From JADGQN01 sp035315185 (GTDB taxonomy: Bacteria > Desulfobacterota > Syntrophorhabdia > Syntrophorhabdales > WCHB1-27), in assembly GCA_035315185.1 (NCBI GenBank), contig DATFYE010000028.1, positions 1 through 64,000 on the forward strand: 64,000 nucleotides of DNA. Reading direction: 5' to 3'. Shown one piece after another: positions 25,005 to 32,593 of this stretch. The notes under the pieces are model-generated. The model was given only the letters and a program-made list of their open reading frames with translations. It was not told the origin of the DNA and made no database searches. Numbering within the stretch: the first letter of the stretch is position 1; every line of letters begins with the position of its first letter. A program made the translations under genes and the position numbers.

Positions 25005-25588
25005 GTTTTCGATATGACATCCGGTTGAGCGGCTCCGGGGGACAGGGCTTGATCATGATGGGGATTATCCTTGCTGAGGCCATTGGCGTGTATGATGGCA
25101 AGGAGGTAGCCCAGACGCAGAGCTACGGGCCGGAGGCGCGAGGAGGCTCCAGCAAGGCCGAGGTAATCGTGAGCGACGAAGAGATTGATTACCCCAAGGC
25201 CATGAAGGTAGACCTCCTGGTGGCCATGAATCAGAAAGCGCTCGATGAGTATTACGAGGATTTGAAATCCGATGGAATGCTGATCGTTGATTCCACGTTC
25301 GTCAAGACAATCCCTGCGGCGGATACCATACAGATACCTTTCACGCGGATCGCACGTGACCGGTTCAAGAAGGAAATGGTCGCCAATATCGTTGCACTCG
25401 GGGCGATCAGCGAGCTCACTTCCATCGTCTCAAAAAAGGCTATTGAGGCGGCTGTGCTGGCGCGTGTGCCAAAGGGGACCGAGAAGCTCAATCGAGATGC
25501 TTTAAGGGCTGGCATGTCTGCGGCAAGGCGGGTAAAAAAAGGTAGGCCGACAGTGGAACCGGGCACGTTGGAAAATGAAGATATATGA
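25001..25588 (+). CDS. korC: 2-oxoglutarate:ferredoxin oxidoreductase, gamma subunit
   Basis: A 195-residue gamma subunit with the family start RLSGSGGQGLIMMGIILAEA (residues 9-28), then QTQSYGPEARGGSSKAEV. ATG 25001 overlaps the beta stop by four bases, and its own stop overlaps the sucC start by 14 bases, so the four kor genes and sucC should be translated from one message. Confidence 0.92.
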   Translation: MSFRYDIRLSGSGGQGLIMMGIILAEAIGVYDGKEVAQTQSYGPEARGGSSKAEVIVSDEEIDYPKAMKVDLLVAMNQKALDEYYEDLKSDGMLIVDSTFVKTIPAADTIQIPFTRIARDRFKKEMVANIVALGAISELTSIVSKKAIEAAVLARVPKGTEKLNRDALRAGMSAARRVKKGRPTVEPGTLENEDI

Positions 25589-26744
25589 GTATCAAGCCAA
25601 ACGGCTGTTCCAGGAATACGGAATCAGCATCCCTAAGGGCGGAATAGCGAATTCACCCCAGGAGGCGGTCGAAGCTGCTCATGCGATCGGCAGCATCCCT
25701 CTTGTTGTTAAAGCCCAGATCCACGCTGGTGGCCGGGGGAAAGCAGGCGGCGTCAGAACCGTCGATGGATCAGAATATGTAGGCGAGGTGGCATCCCTGC
25801 TTCTTGGCAGAAGACTTGTAACGCCGCAGACCGGGCCTGAAGGCAGACCGGTTAATACGCTGCTCATCGAAGAGGCACTCAAAGGAGAGAGGGAATTCTA
25901 CATTGGCCTCACGATTGATCGGGCTCGTGCATGCGCGGTTCTTCTTGCCAGCGCTGAGGGAGGGATGGATATCGAGCAGGTAGCGCATGAGGCACCGGAA
26001 AAACTTCTCAGTGAATGGATAGACCCGGGTGTGGGCTTGCGCCCTTTTCAGGTGTCCCGGCTCTGTTACGCACTCTGTCAGGACGGAAAGCCAATGAAGC
26101 AGATGACCGGGATCGTTACGAGCATGTATCGCCTTCTCATGGGGAAGGATTGCTCTCATGTTGAGATTAATCCCCTGGCGTTGACCGAGGGAGGGAAGCT
26201 TGTCGCACTCGATGCCAAGATCAATTTTGATGACAATGCGCTATTCCGGCATCCCGATGTATCCGTGTTACGCGATCCGTCTCAAGAAGATCCACTGGAG
26301 GTTGAAGCCTCTCGGCACAACCTCAACTACATAAAGCTGCGCGGCAACGTGGGTTGCATGGTGAATGGCGCCGGCCTCGCCATGGCAACGATGGATCTCA
26401 TCAAACTGATAGGAGCTGAGCCGGCGAATTTTCTCGATGTGGGTGGCGGAGCGACGAGAGAGATGATCAAAGAAGGGCTGCGCATACTGATTTCTGATCG
26501 GGACGTAAAAGTTGTCTTCATTAACATTTTCGGTGGGATCCTGAGGTGTGACACGCTTGCAAAAGGCGTGACGGAGGCAGCACGGGAACTTGATATTAAG
26601 GCGCCCGTTGTTATCAGGCTGGAAGGGACAAACGTGGAGATCGGGCGACAGATTCTCGAGGAATCAGGCCTTGCTTTCAGTCCCGCGAGTAGCATGAAAG
26701 AAGCGGCGGAAATGGTCCAGCGGCTGCTCAAGGCAGCCGGTTGA
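25575..26744 (+). CDS. sucC: Succinyl-CoA synthetase beta subunit (ADP-forming type)
   Basis: A 389-residue ATP-grasp subunit. The N-terminal grasp domain begins MKIYEYQAKRLFQEYGI and includes the glycine-rich GGRGKAGGV loop (about 50-58), Mg-binding EINPLALTE (about 196-204), and the C-terminal ligase domain with FLDVGGGA and INIFGGILRCD. With SucD it conserves the succinyl-CoA thioester energy as ATP. It overlaps korC and is separated from sucD by a 213-bp repeat-filled gap. Confidence 0.94.
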   Translation: MKIYEYQAKRLFQEYGISIPKGGIANSPQEAVEAAHAIGSIPLVVKAQIHAGGRGKAGGVRTVDGSEYVGEVASLLLGRRLVTPQTGPEGRPVNTLLIEEALKGEREFYIGLTIDRARACAVLLASAEGGMDIEQVAHEAPEKLLSEWIDPGVGLRPFQVSRLCYALCQDGKPMKQMTGIVTSMYRLLMGKDCSHVEINPLALTEGGKLVALDAKINFDDNALFRHPDVSVLRDPSQEDPLEVEASRHNLNYIKLRGNVGCMVNGAGLAMATMDLIKLIGAEPANFLDVGGGATREMIKEGLRILISDRDVKVVFINIFGGILRCDTLAKGVTEAARELDIKAPVVIRLEGTNVEIGRQILEESGLAFSPASSMKEAAEMVQRLLKAAG

Positions 26745-26745
26745 A

Positions 26746-26942
26746 AAATGTTACGCGTTACGGGTTTCGAGTTACGAGTTTGAATACGTTGCAGGTTACA
26801 AGCAAATGCTCGTTACATGTTACAAAAAAATGCTGTTACGAGTTGCGGGTTACAAGGTACAGTAAGAAGGGTGTTACAGGCTTTGTTCTTAACAGATTTT
26901 GTTCTTAACCTGTAACGTTTTTGCTTCTAACCTGTAACAGAC
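26746..26942. repeat. GTTACGAG-word fold-back, copy B4, splitting sucC and sucD
   Basis: Left GTTACGCGTTACGGG, GAGTTACGAG, GCAGGTTACAAG, CTCGTTACATGTTAC and TGTTACGAGTTGCGGGTTAC. Right CTTAACCTGTAACG and CTAACCTGTAACAG. Many variant words in a row, largely of one orientation with the complement at the far end. Confidence 0.75.
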
Positions 26943-26957
26943 TATTGCGGAGCTAGG

Positions 26958-27830
26958 GTGAGTATTCTCATCGACAAAAACACACGTGTCGTGGTGCAGG
27001 GCATTACCGGTGGCGAAGGAACCTTTCACACGCGGCAGATGCTTGAATACGGTACAAGGGTCGTTGCGGGTGTGACGCCCGGCAAAGTTGGGCAGTCTAT
27101 TGAGGGCGTGCCTGTCTTCAACTCTGTCAGGGACGCCATTACTGCAACGGGTGCCGATACGTCTGCTATCTTTGTTCCACCCGCCTTTGCAGGGGACGCA
27201 ATCATGGAGGCTGCTGAAGCCGGTCTCAGCCTGATTGTCTGCCTCACGGAGGGCATACCAACCCTGGACATGATCGCAGCGCGCCATTATTTGAAACAAA
27301 AGAAGGTCAAATTGATCGGTCCGAATACACCCGGTGTTATATCGACCGGAAAATCAAAGGTAGGCGTGATGGCAGGTTATATTCACAGAGTCGGGCACGT
27401 CGGAATAGTTTCTCGCAGCGGGACCCTCACGTACGAAGTGGTTGACCAGCTTTCGAAACTCGGTGTGGGCCAGTCGACCTGCGTTGGTATAGGCGGAGAC
27501 CCCATCATCGGACTTTCATTTGTCGATGTGCTAGAGCTGTTCCAGGCGGACTCAGAGACCGCAGCCGTGGTCATGATCGGTGAGATCGGCGGCGCGCAGG
27601 AAGAGGCCGCTGCCCTATTCTATCAGAACCGGATGACAAAACCACTCGTTGCGTTTATAGCGGGCCTCAGCGCGCCGCCGGAACGCAGGATGGGACATGC
27701 CGGTGCCATTATCTCACGCGGTGTGGGTGGCGCGGGTGAAAAGATAAGAGCGCTGGAGGCTGCCGGTGTGCGGGTTGTGAAGAACCCGGCAGAAGTGGGC
27801 CTCACCGTCGCTGAGGTTTTACCCAAGTAA
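26958..27830 (+). CDS. sucD: Succinyl-CoA synthetase alpha subunit
   Basis: A 290-residue alpha subunit. It has the CoA-binding Rossmann domain (VQGITGGEGTFHTRQMLEYG, about 14-33), the ligase domain, and the phosphohistidine motif MGHAGAIISRGVGGAG (about 246-261). GTG 26958 is preceded by a GGAGCTAGG site. Normally sucC and sucD nearly touch; here a GTTACGAG-type fold-back separates them, which may alter the subunit ratio. A fold-back element also follows the stop. Confidence 0.93.
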   Translation: MSILIDKNTRVVVQGITGGEGTFHTRQMLEYGTRVVAGVTPGKVGQSIEGVPVFNSVRDAITATGADTSAIFVPPAFAGDAIMEAAEAGLSLIVCLTEGIPTLDMIAARHYLKQKKVKLIGPNTPGVISTGKSKVGVMAGYIHRVGHVGIVSRSGTLTYEVVDQLSKLGVGQSTCVGIGGDPIIGLSFVDVLELFQADSETAAVVMIGEIGGAQEEAAALFYQNRMTKPLVAFIAGLSAPPERRMGHAGAIISRGVGGAGEKIRALEAAGVRVVKNPAEVGLTVAEVLPK

Positions 27831-27884
27831 GCCTCAATCTGAAAAGTATCCGTGTCTTGCTCTTGATGAGATGGATCGTGCTGT

Positions 27885-28020
27885 GCGGGGTTGAATTCTA
27901 ATGATAGAGCTAGGCGACCAGGAGGATAGCCCACCCGCACGCGGGTACCCGGGCGTACTATAGTACGTCGGAGTCGTGCCGACGCAGGCAACGAAGCTAT
28001 AGCTTAGAATTCAACCCCGC
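27885..28020. repeat. Family-A palindromic element, copy A3, flush with the GH108 gene stop
   Basis: Perfect 16-base terminal inverted repeats: GCGGGGTTGAATTCTA (27885-27900) and its complement (28005-28020). The interior has CGGGTACCCG (27942-27951) and a GTAC-centred core. It ends one base before the stop codon of the minus-strand gene, between converging genes. Confidence 0.85.
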
Positions 28021-28021
28021 A

Positions 28022-29134
28022 CTAGCTGGAGCGCTCGGGCTCTAAGGGCTGTATGGCCGCAGGCTTTTTCTCTGCCGCCTGATTTGTACTATTGGTCAGA
28101 AGCTTTGAAAGGTTGCGTATTCTGCCTTCCCACGCATTTGCAAATTTCTTGTAGCCTTTCAGGCCCCTCAAGGAAGTCTGGCGCAATTCCAGGTAAAGCT
28201 GCGGATCGCCGTCCGAGTTGCCGAGTGCCTGGATCGCGGTATTCGGCCGGTGCATGAACGTGTCGAAATGTATAATATTGAGCGGGTAAGAAAGCTTGTC
28301 ACACCCCGCCCGGTACCAGATTTTCTTATAGATCTGTTTTGCCTTTCCTACATCCAGTTCGCTCACGTTTTTGGCTATGCGGCCCATTGGATCAAGGTCT
28401 TTAAGGGTAGTCTGCAAGATACCGAATCTGGCAGGCCCTTTGCCATTATCGTTCTGAACCATGTTTGTGCCTTCATGCTTTATTATAAAGGTAGCAGCGG
28501 TTTCGAAGTTGCTGGGTGTCTTTTTCTTGGAAAGAACTTGAGCTGTGTCGGCGGCACCGGATTGCCCGTCGGTCTCCGCGATCGGCGTGTTGAGCTTCAC
28601 ATAGGCGGCCAGCTGATCTACTCGAGTCCTCATCTGAGTTCTGTTCGGCGCGTAAGCCTTGATCCCATCCTGAAGCGATTTTCGCACGTCGAGGTAGACT
28701 TGCGGGTCTCCCTGAGCCTTTTTTAATGCCTCAATTCCTGTGCGTGGTCTCTGTACATACGTGTCAAAATGGACGACATTTAAAGGGTAGGGCAGCTTAT
28801 CGCAGCCAGCCCTTTCCCAAATCTTTCGATAAATCTGTTTAGCTTTTGTTTCGTCGAGCTGGCTTACGTGCTCTGCGATTTTTCCTTTGGGATCGTAATC
28901 TTTCAGCGTTGTCTGCATGATGCCATACTTCATCGGATTCTCGCCCGCCACATAGCCCTTCTTATTTTCGAGCACGAAGCTGACGGCGCTATCGAACGCC
29001 TGGTCTTTGGACTGCTGTGATGCCAGAACTCCGGAAAAGGACTCGGAGGCCAATTCCGAGGATGGCCTCGGGGAGGTCGAAGCTGGAATAATTGCGCCTC
29101 GGTAGATCTGCCTTACCTCGTCAATGTCATGCAT
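28022..29134 (-). CDS. Two-domain GH108-like peptidoglycan hydrolase, one domain degenerate
   Basis: From ATG 29134 (GGAGGTCCT site) it encodes 370 residues with two tandem domains of about 120 residues that repeat the same pattern: YGIMQTTLKDYDP / FGILQTTLKDLDP, then IYRKIWERAGCDKLPYPLN / IYKKIWYRAGCDKLSYPLN, then VVHFDTYVQRP / IIHFDTFMHRP. This resembles the GH108 (N-acetylmuramidase-like) fold. Its catalytic Glu would fall in KHEGT of domain 2; domain 1 reads LENKKG there, with Lys at that site. There is no signal peptide, so export would need another route; with a T6SS in the window a secreted role is possible. The N-terminal 45 residues are Ser/Pro-rich. Confidence 0.72.
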   Translation of the reverse strand: MHDIDEVRQIYRGAIIPASTSPRPSSELASESFSGVLASQQSKDQAFDSAVSFVLENKKGYVAGENPMKYGIMQTTLKDYDPKGKIAEHVSQLDETKAKQIYRKIWERAGCDKLPYPLNVVHFDTYVQRPRTGIEALKKAQGDPQVYLDVRKSLQDGIKAYAPNRTQMRTRVDQLAAYVKLNTPIAETDGQSGAADTAQVLSKKKTPSNFETAATFIIKHEGTNMVQNDNGKGPARFGILQTTLKDLDPMGRIAKNVSELDVGKAKQIYKKIWYRAGCDKLSYPLNIIHFDTFMHRPNTAIQALGNSDGDPQLYLELRQTSLRGLKGYKKFANAWEGRIRNLSKLLTNSTNQAAEKKPAAIQPLEPERSS

Positions 29135-29197
29135 AGGACCTCCTTGTCGCGTTTTGGCACGATATTGCCACTTCAATTCTTGTGCCAGTACCATATG

Positions 29198-29392
29198 GGG
29201 TCATGGGTCACGGGTCAAGGGTCACGTATTAAGCAGGAGAAAGCCCAAGAAAAAGGGTTAAAAGGCGGATCTGCGCCTGGGAAATGGCTGTGACACTCGA
29301 GTTTTTCATTGACCTCTTTGAGTCAAGAATATGACATCTCGCTGTCTGGCTCACCCATGGCCCTTGCCCCATGACCCGTGCCCCTTACTTTT
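29198..29392. repeat. GGGTCACG-word fold-back (G1), between divergent genes
   Basis: Left GGGTCATGGGTCACGGGTCA and AGGGTCACG. Right CTCACCCATGGCCC, TGCCCCATGACCCGTGCCCC. The 428-bp gap between the GH108-like gene and the next gene holds this element and F1; nothing else is seen. Confidence 0.7.
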
Positions 29393-29439
29393 GATGGTTC
29401 TTGACCCCGTTCTTCGCCTCTGATACCATAAGTTGCAAC

Positions 29440-29556
29440 AGTGGAAGCGAACACGCGCAAGCGGGTACCCGGAGGAAGCGGATATGCGGAAAAGTAAGAG
29501 TAGGGATTTTGTATTTCGCTTCCTCGCTTCTTCGCTTCATCGCATCCCCTTGGGGT
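29440..29556. repeat. GAAGCGGA-word fold-back, copy F1
   Basis: Left GAGGAAGCGGATATGCGGAA. Right CGCTTCCTCGCTTCTTCGC, then TTCATCGCATCCCC. It contains CGGGTACCCG (29462-29471). The same left core, GAGGAAGCGGATATGCGGAA, recurs at about 35039-35058. Confidence 0.8.
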
Positions 29557-29562
29557 CTAATC

Positions 29563-29895
29563 ATGGACAGTGACGAATTTGAGCGTGATCCGGCGGTTCG
29601 CAGCATGCGGCGCGTTTTTTCGCAGATGGAGAAGCTTCAGCAAAAGATGCTTGAGGCTGCTACGCTGCCTCCGCTCGACCGCAGGCTCCGCGCGTGGCGC
29701 GAGCAAACACTCCAGTTATTTGAGCAGGCCTGGGCTAGGGCTAACAAGCGGGGTTTGACCAAGACTGAGGAAGAAGCCGCCCTTCTCTACGCTCTTTGTC
29801 TGGCGCGCATCCTTGAACGGGGCAGAGTCCGGGTATCTCCGGCGCTGCCGCGAAATGAGGAGCTGGAGCAAGTCATCCAGGAGATACTCAAATGA
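29563..29895 (+). CDS. Small helical protein, unknown
   Basis: A 110-residue soluble, strongly charged protein with several alpha-helical heptad-like stretches (SMRRVFSQMEKLQQKMLEA; LRAWREQTLQLFEQAWARA). No recognised family. ATG 29563 is used; the longer frame upstream runs through the F1 repeat. It overlaps the next gene by four bases (ATGA), so the two are probably a translation-coupled pair. Partner and function unknown. Confidence 0.6.
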   Translation: MDSDEFERDPAVRSMRRVFSQMEKLQQKMLEAATLPPLDRRLRAWREQTLQLFEQAWARANKRGLTKTEEEAALLYALCLARILERGRVRVSPALPRNEELEQVIQEILK

Positions 29896-30227
29896 TTCGT
29901 GCACGCCTCTTCGGCCGGTGTCGCATCTACCACGACCCTGTTTCTCCTGTCTTGAAAGCTCCGGCGCAAATCGGATGGAACGCCTGGTTCAGAAGTATTG
30001 ATCTCGTTACGCCGCAGCCCCTGAGAGGCGAAGAGCTCTTGAAGCGCACGCGGGGCTGGTGGACGGTCGAACCGAATGACGTGGCGGAGGTGGTGAAGCA
30101 GTTCGGCAGGCTCGTTGTGGGAGACGGAGGCGAACTCATGGTCGAACTGTCGGACGAGAATGCGGCAGACGCCCTCTCAAAGGCTTTGGCCGCGCGATTC
30201 GGTGACCAGGTACAGGTTGCTCCGTGA
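29892..30227 (+). CDS. Small hypothetical protein
   Basis: A 111-residue protein with alpha/beta character (GELMVELSDENAADALSKAL at the end) and a tryptophan-rich middle (GWNAWFRS, RGWWTVE). No signal peptide, no family assigned. It overlaps the preceding gene by four bases. Its short size and coupling suggest it works with that partner, but nothing in the sequence says how. Confidence 0.6.
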   Translation: MIRARLFGRCRIYHDPVSPVLKAPAQIGWNAWFRSIDLVTPQPLRGEELLKRTRGWWTVEPNDVAEVVKQFGRLVVGDGGELMVELSDENAADALSKALAARFGDQVQVAP

Positions 30228-30379
30228 AGGACTGATGATGAAAATGGCGCACGATCCTCTAAGTTCTTCAACCGTTTTTCCTAACGAAAATAGCCTTTTG
30301 GTCAATTGCTTTGGCCGGATGAAGTGGTAGACTACTCATATTGTGTCGAGGAGACAGTTAGGCGTTTTGGAGGGGAGCC

Positions 30380-30589
30380 ATGATACACGTTAAATACCAG
30401 GATAACAGCTACGACTATGTGGATGATAATATGCTCGATTACCTCATCGCATCCAACAGCATCAAGGAGTTTTACCGCCCCTCAGACGCGGAGTGGGTTG
30501 ATGTAAGCGAAGCGCCCATAAGGGGCGCCGGACTTCCTTACATAGGCCCGGAACGCAGACGATCACCGAACTATTTCAAAACATCCTGA
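30380..30589 (+). CDS. GSU3473-like small protein
   Basis: A 69-residue protein resembling a small family described from Geobacter (GSU3473 family): MIHVKYQDNSYDYVDD at the start, FYRPSDAEWVDVSEAPIRG in the middle, then YIGPERRRS at the end. Role unknown. GGAGGGGAGCC lies just before ATG 30380. The family is typical of deltaproteobacteria, which agrees with the inferred host. Confidence 0.7.
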   Translation: MIHVKYQDNSYDYVDDNMLDYLIASNSIKEFYRPSDAEWVDVSEAPIRGAGLPYIGPERRRSPNYFKTS

Positions 30590-30595
30590 TTCTAC

Positions 30596-30692
30596 TCGGC
30601 GATACTCGTCTATTTAGTCTATCTAGTCCATTTAGTCCATATGGTCAGAAAGACCAAACGACCAGATAGACAAAATAGACCAAATAGACCAG
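30596..30692. repeat. TAGTCTAT-word fold-back (E)
   Basis: Left CTATTTAGTCTATCTAGTCC and ATTTAGTCCATATGGTC. Right GACCAAACGACCAGATAGAC, AAAATAGACCAAATAGACC. The two halves are mirror complements in degenerate tandem form. It sits between the GSU3473-like and Memo genes. Confidence 0.75.
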
Positions 30693-30721
30693 CCTTCCGC
30701 TTTCGCGCCCGTACATTTCAA

Positions 30722-30749
30722 TTGACTATCCTGCCATATGGTCTAAAAT
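30722..30749 (+). promoter_or_regulatory. Candidate promoter for the Memo gene
   Basis: TTGACT (30722-30727), 16 bases, TAAAAT (30744-30749). The predicted transcript start falls on or within a few bases of ATG 30758, which lacks a ribosome site, so the message may be nearly leaderless. Confidence 0.4.
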
Positions 30750-30757
30750 ATTAGAGC

Positions 30758-31612
30758 ATGACAAGGCAATTGATAAGAGAGCCGGCAGCCAGCGGCATGT
30801 TCTATCCGGCGAACCCCAAGGCTCTCACCCGTGACATTGAGCTCTATCTGGATCAGGCTTCACCGGTGGAGATAAAGGGTGAGATCAAGGGCCTGATCGC
30901 GCCGCATGCCGGTTATATGTATTCCGGCGCGGTGGCCGCCTGGGGATACAAGGTTTTGTCAAAGCGGACTTTTGATATAGTGATTATAATAGCGCCGAGC
31001 CATAGAAGCCATTTTGAAGGAGCGGCCCTTCAAGACAAGGGTGGTTACAGGATGCCGCTCGGGATCGTGGAGATCGATGAAGAGTTCTCCTCTGAATTGC
31101 TGAAGAAGAGTGGTGTGGTTCAGTCGAATTTTTATGCCCACCAGGGGGAACATTCCCTGGAAGTGCAGCTTCCTTTTCTGCAGGTTGTATTGAAGGAGTT
31201 CAGGATAGTCCCCCTCATAATGGGAGTTCAGGACGCCGCCCTATGTGAAGCTTTGGCCTCGGCGCTGTTCCAGACAATCCAGGGAAGTAAGGAGAAATGC
31301 CTTGTTATAGGCAGTACGGACCTTTCTCACTATTACCCATATGGCCATGCGCTGGAGCTGGACGGCCAGATAGCACGAAACCTGGATAACTTTGATGTAA
31401 TGGGACTGACAAGGGATCTTGCCGCGGACAAGTGCGAGGCATGCGGGGCCGGACCCATGACCACGACCATGATGGTATCGCAGAAGCTGGGAGCAAACGC
31501 TAGCAAGGTTTTGAAGTACGCGAACTCGGGGGATGTATCGGGAGACAAAGCATCTGTGGTAGGATACATTTCCGCTGTTTTTTACAAGATGGGTAACGGA
31601 CGTGGGGACTAG
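30758..31612 (+). CDS. amrB: Memo-family protein (AmmeMemoRadiSam protein B)
   Basis: A 284-residue Memo-like protein of the class II extradiol dioxygenase fold. Family signatures are visible: REPAASGMFYPANP (about 6-19), LIAPHAGYMYSGAVAAWGY (about 46-64), EHSLEVQLPFLQ (about 131-142), GSTDLSHYYPYG (about 186-197), and CEACGAGPM. The His residues in PHAGY, EHS and SHY match the metal positions. Members often occur with AMMECR1 and a radical-SAM protein; AMMECR1 follows here, but the radical-SAM gene is not in the window. Confidence 0.88.
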   Translation: MTRQLIREPAASGMFYPANPKALTRDIELYLDQASPVEIKGEIKGLIAPHAGYMYSGAVAAWGYKVLSKRTFDIVIIIAPSHRSHFEGAALQDKGGYRMPLGIVEIDEEFSSELLKKSGVVQSNFYAHQGEHSLEVQLPFLQVVLKEFRIVPLIMGVQDAALCEALASALFQTIQGSKEKCLVIGSTDLSHYYPYGHALELDGQIARNLDNFDVMGLTRDLAADKCEACGAGPMTTTMMVSQKLGANASKVLKYANSGDVSGDKASVVGYISAVFYKMGNGRGD

Positions 31613-31738
31613 TGCCGCAATTTGGATTCAAAAATAGACCGAGGCGGCAGCGAGGAGCCGACGCAGGCGTACGTGGAAGTACGTCGAGGAGAGCGACGAA
31701 GCGACAACAAAGGTATATGAATGAAGGCGAATTGCGGT
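31613..31738 (-). repeat. Family-A palindromic element, copy A4, flush with a stop and overlapping a start
   Basis: Left TGCCGCAATTTGG pairs with right GGCGAATTGCGGTA. The interior has GTACGTGGAAGTAC and AGGAGAGCGACGAAGCGAC. Orientation is opposite to A2. It starts on the base after the Memo stop (TAG 31610-31612) and its right arm holds the start codon of the next gene (31721). Confidence 0.85.
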
Positions 31739-32290
31739 AAGAGAACGGGAACCGACCTCCACTTCACCGACGAAGAAAGGGCGCTCATGAAAGAGATGGT
31801 CAAAGAGACCATAGAGAGCGACCTCTTCGGCAAAAAGGAAAAGCCCTCGGTGGTGCCACAAAAGTTAAAGGAGAAAATGGGGGCCTTTGTCTGTCTGAAA
31901 ACACACGGACAACTGAAAGGCTGCATAGGTCACATCAAGGGCTTCTTGCCCCTCCACGAGACGATCAAAGAAATGGCCAGGCAGGCAGCGTTCCACGATC
32001 CGCGGTTCGCCCCGCTCGATGCGGGTGAATGGAAGGCCACGGAAATCGAGATCTCTGTGTTGACGCCGATGCGGAAGATCGATGACATCGAAGAGATAGA
32101 AGTGGGAGTACACGGCTTGTACATCGAGAAAGGGGTTGATACCGGTTTGCTTTTACCCCAGGTAGCCGTGGAATACGGTTGGGACAGGATTGCCTTTCTC
32201 GAATACGCCTGTATGAAGGCCGGGTTACCCAAAGACGCTTGGAAGTCAAAAGGAACTAGCATTTACATCTTCTCAGCCGATGTATTCTAA
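31721..32290 (+). CDS. amrA: AMMECR1-domain protein (AmmeMemoRadiSam protein A)
   Basis: A 189-residue protein of the AMMECR1 family: the N-terminal helix (FTDEERALMKEMVKETIES), then GAFVCLKTHGQLKGCIGHI (the family core LRGCIG, here LKGCIG), and a C-terminal GLLLPQVAVEYGWDR... ACMKAGLP segment. The ATG at 31721 lies in the right arm of the repeat, so the first residues (MKANCGK) are encoded by repeat DNA; the next in-frame ATG would cut into the first domain helix. Next to the Memo gene, as in many genomes, but without a visible radical-SAM partner. Confidence 0.85.
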   Translation: MKANCGKRTGTDLHFTDEERALMKEMVKETIESDLFGKKEKPSVVPQKLKEKMGAFVCLKTHGQLKGCIGHIKGFLPLHETIKEMARQAAFHDPRFAPLDAGEWKATEIEISVLTPMRKIDDIEEIEVGVHGLYIEKGVDTGLLLPQVAVEYGWDRIAFLEYACMKAGLPKDAWKSKGTSIYIFSADVF

Positions 32291-32313
32291 AGGAAGGACC
32301 AAAGGAGCTCGCG

Positions 32314-32511
32314 ATGATAAGCAAACAGATGACCATCGAGGAAGTCGTACAGAAGTATCCCGAGACGCGCGCCACCTTCGAACGATATGGACTAGGCTGC
32401 GTTGGTTGTCAGGCAGCGCTTTTTGAAAACATTGAACAAGGTGCAAAGGTTCACGGCATTGACGTAAACGCTCTGATTAGCGATCTCAATAAGCAGATAG
32501 AGAAAAGTTGA
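32314..32511 (+). CDS. DUF1858 domain protein
   Basis: A 65-residue soluble protein of the DUF1858 family (MTIEEVVQKYPETRATFERYG, then CVGC, residues about 26-29), a small helical domain with a CxxC motif often fused or adjacent to redox and cluster proteins. It starts 23 bases after AMMECR1 with a GGAGCTCGCG site. The CxxC could bind metal or do disulfide chemistry, which is inferred. Confidence 0.82.
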   Translation: MISKQMTIEEVVQKYPETRATFERYGLGCVGCQAALFENIEQGAKVHGIDVNALISDLNKQIEKS

Positions 32512-32593
32512 TAAGTTAGACGGCAAGGTGTTTTCTTCCTGCTTAGCTTGATCTGAATTCTTTCAGGTCAAACCACCTTGATTTCCTGATACC

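Noticed and set aside
29155..29170. Sigma-54 type site TGGCACGATATTGCC
   Set aside because: Spacing between GG and GC is one base short, and it does not precede a gene in the right orientation.
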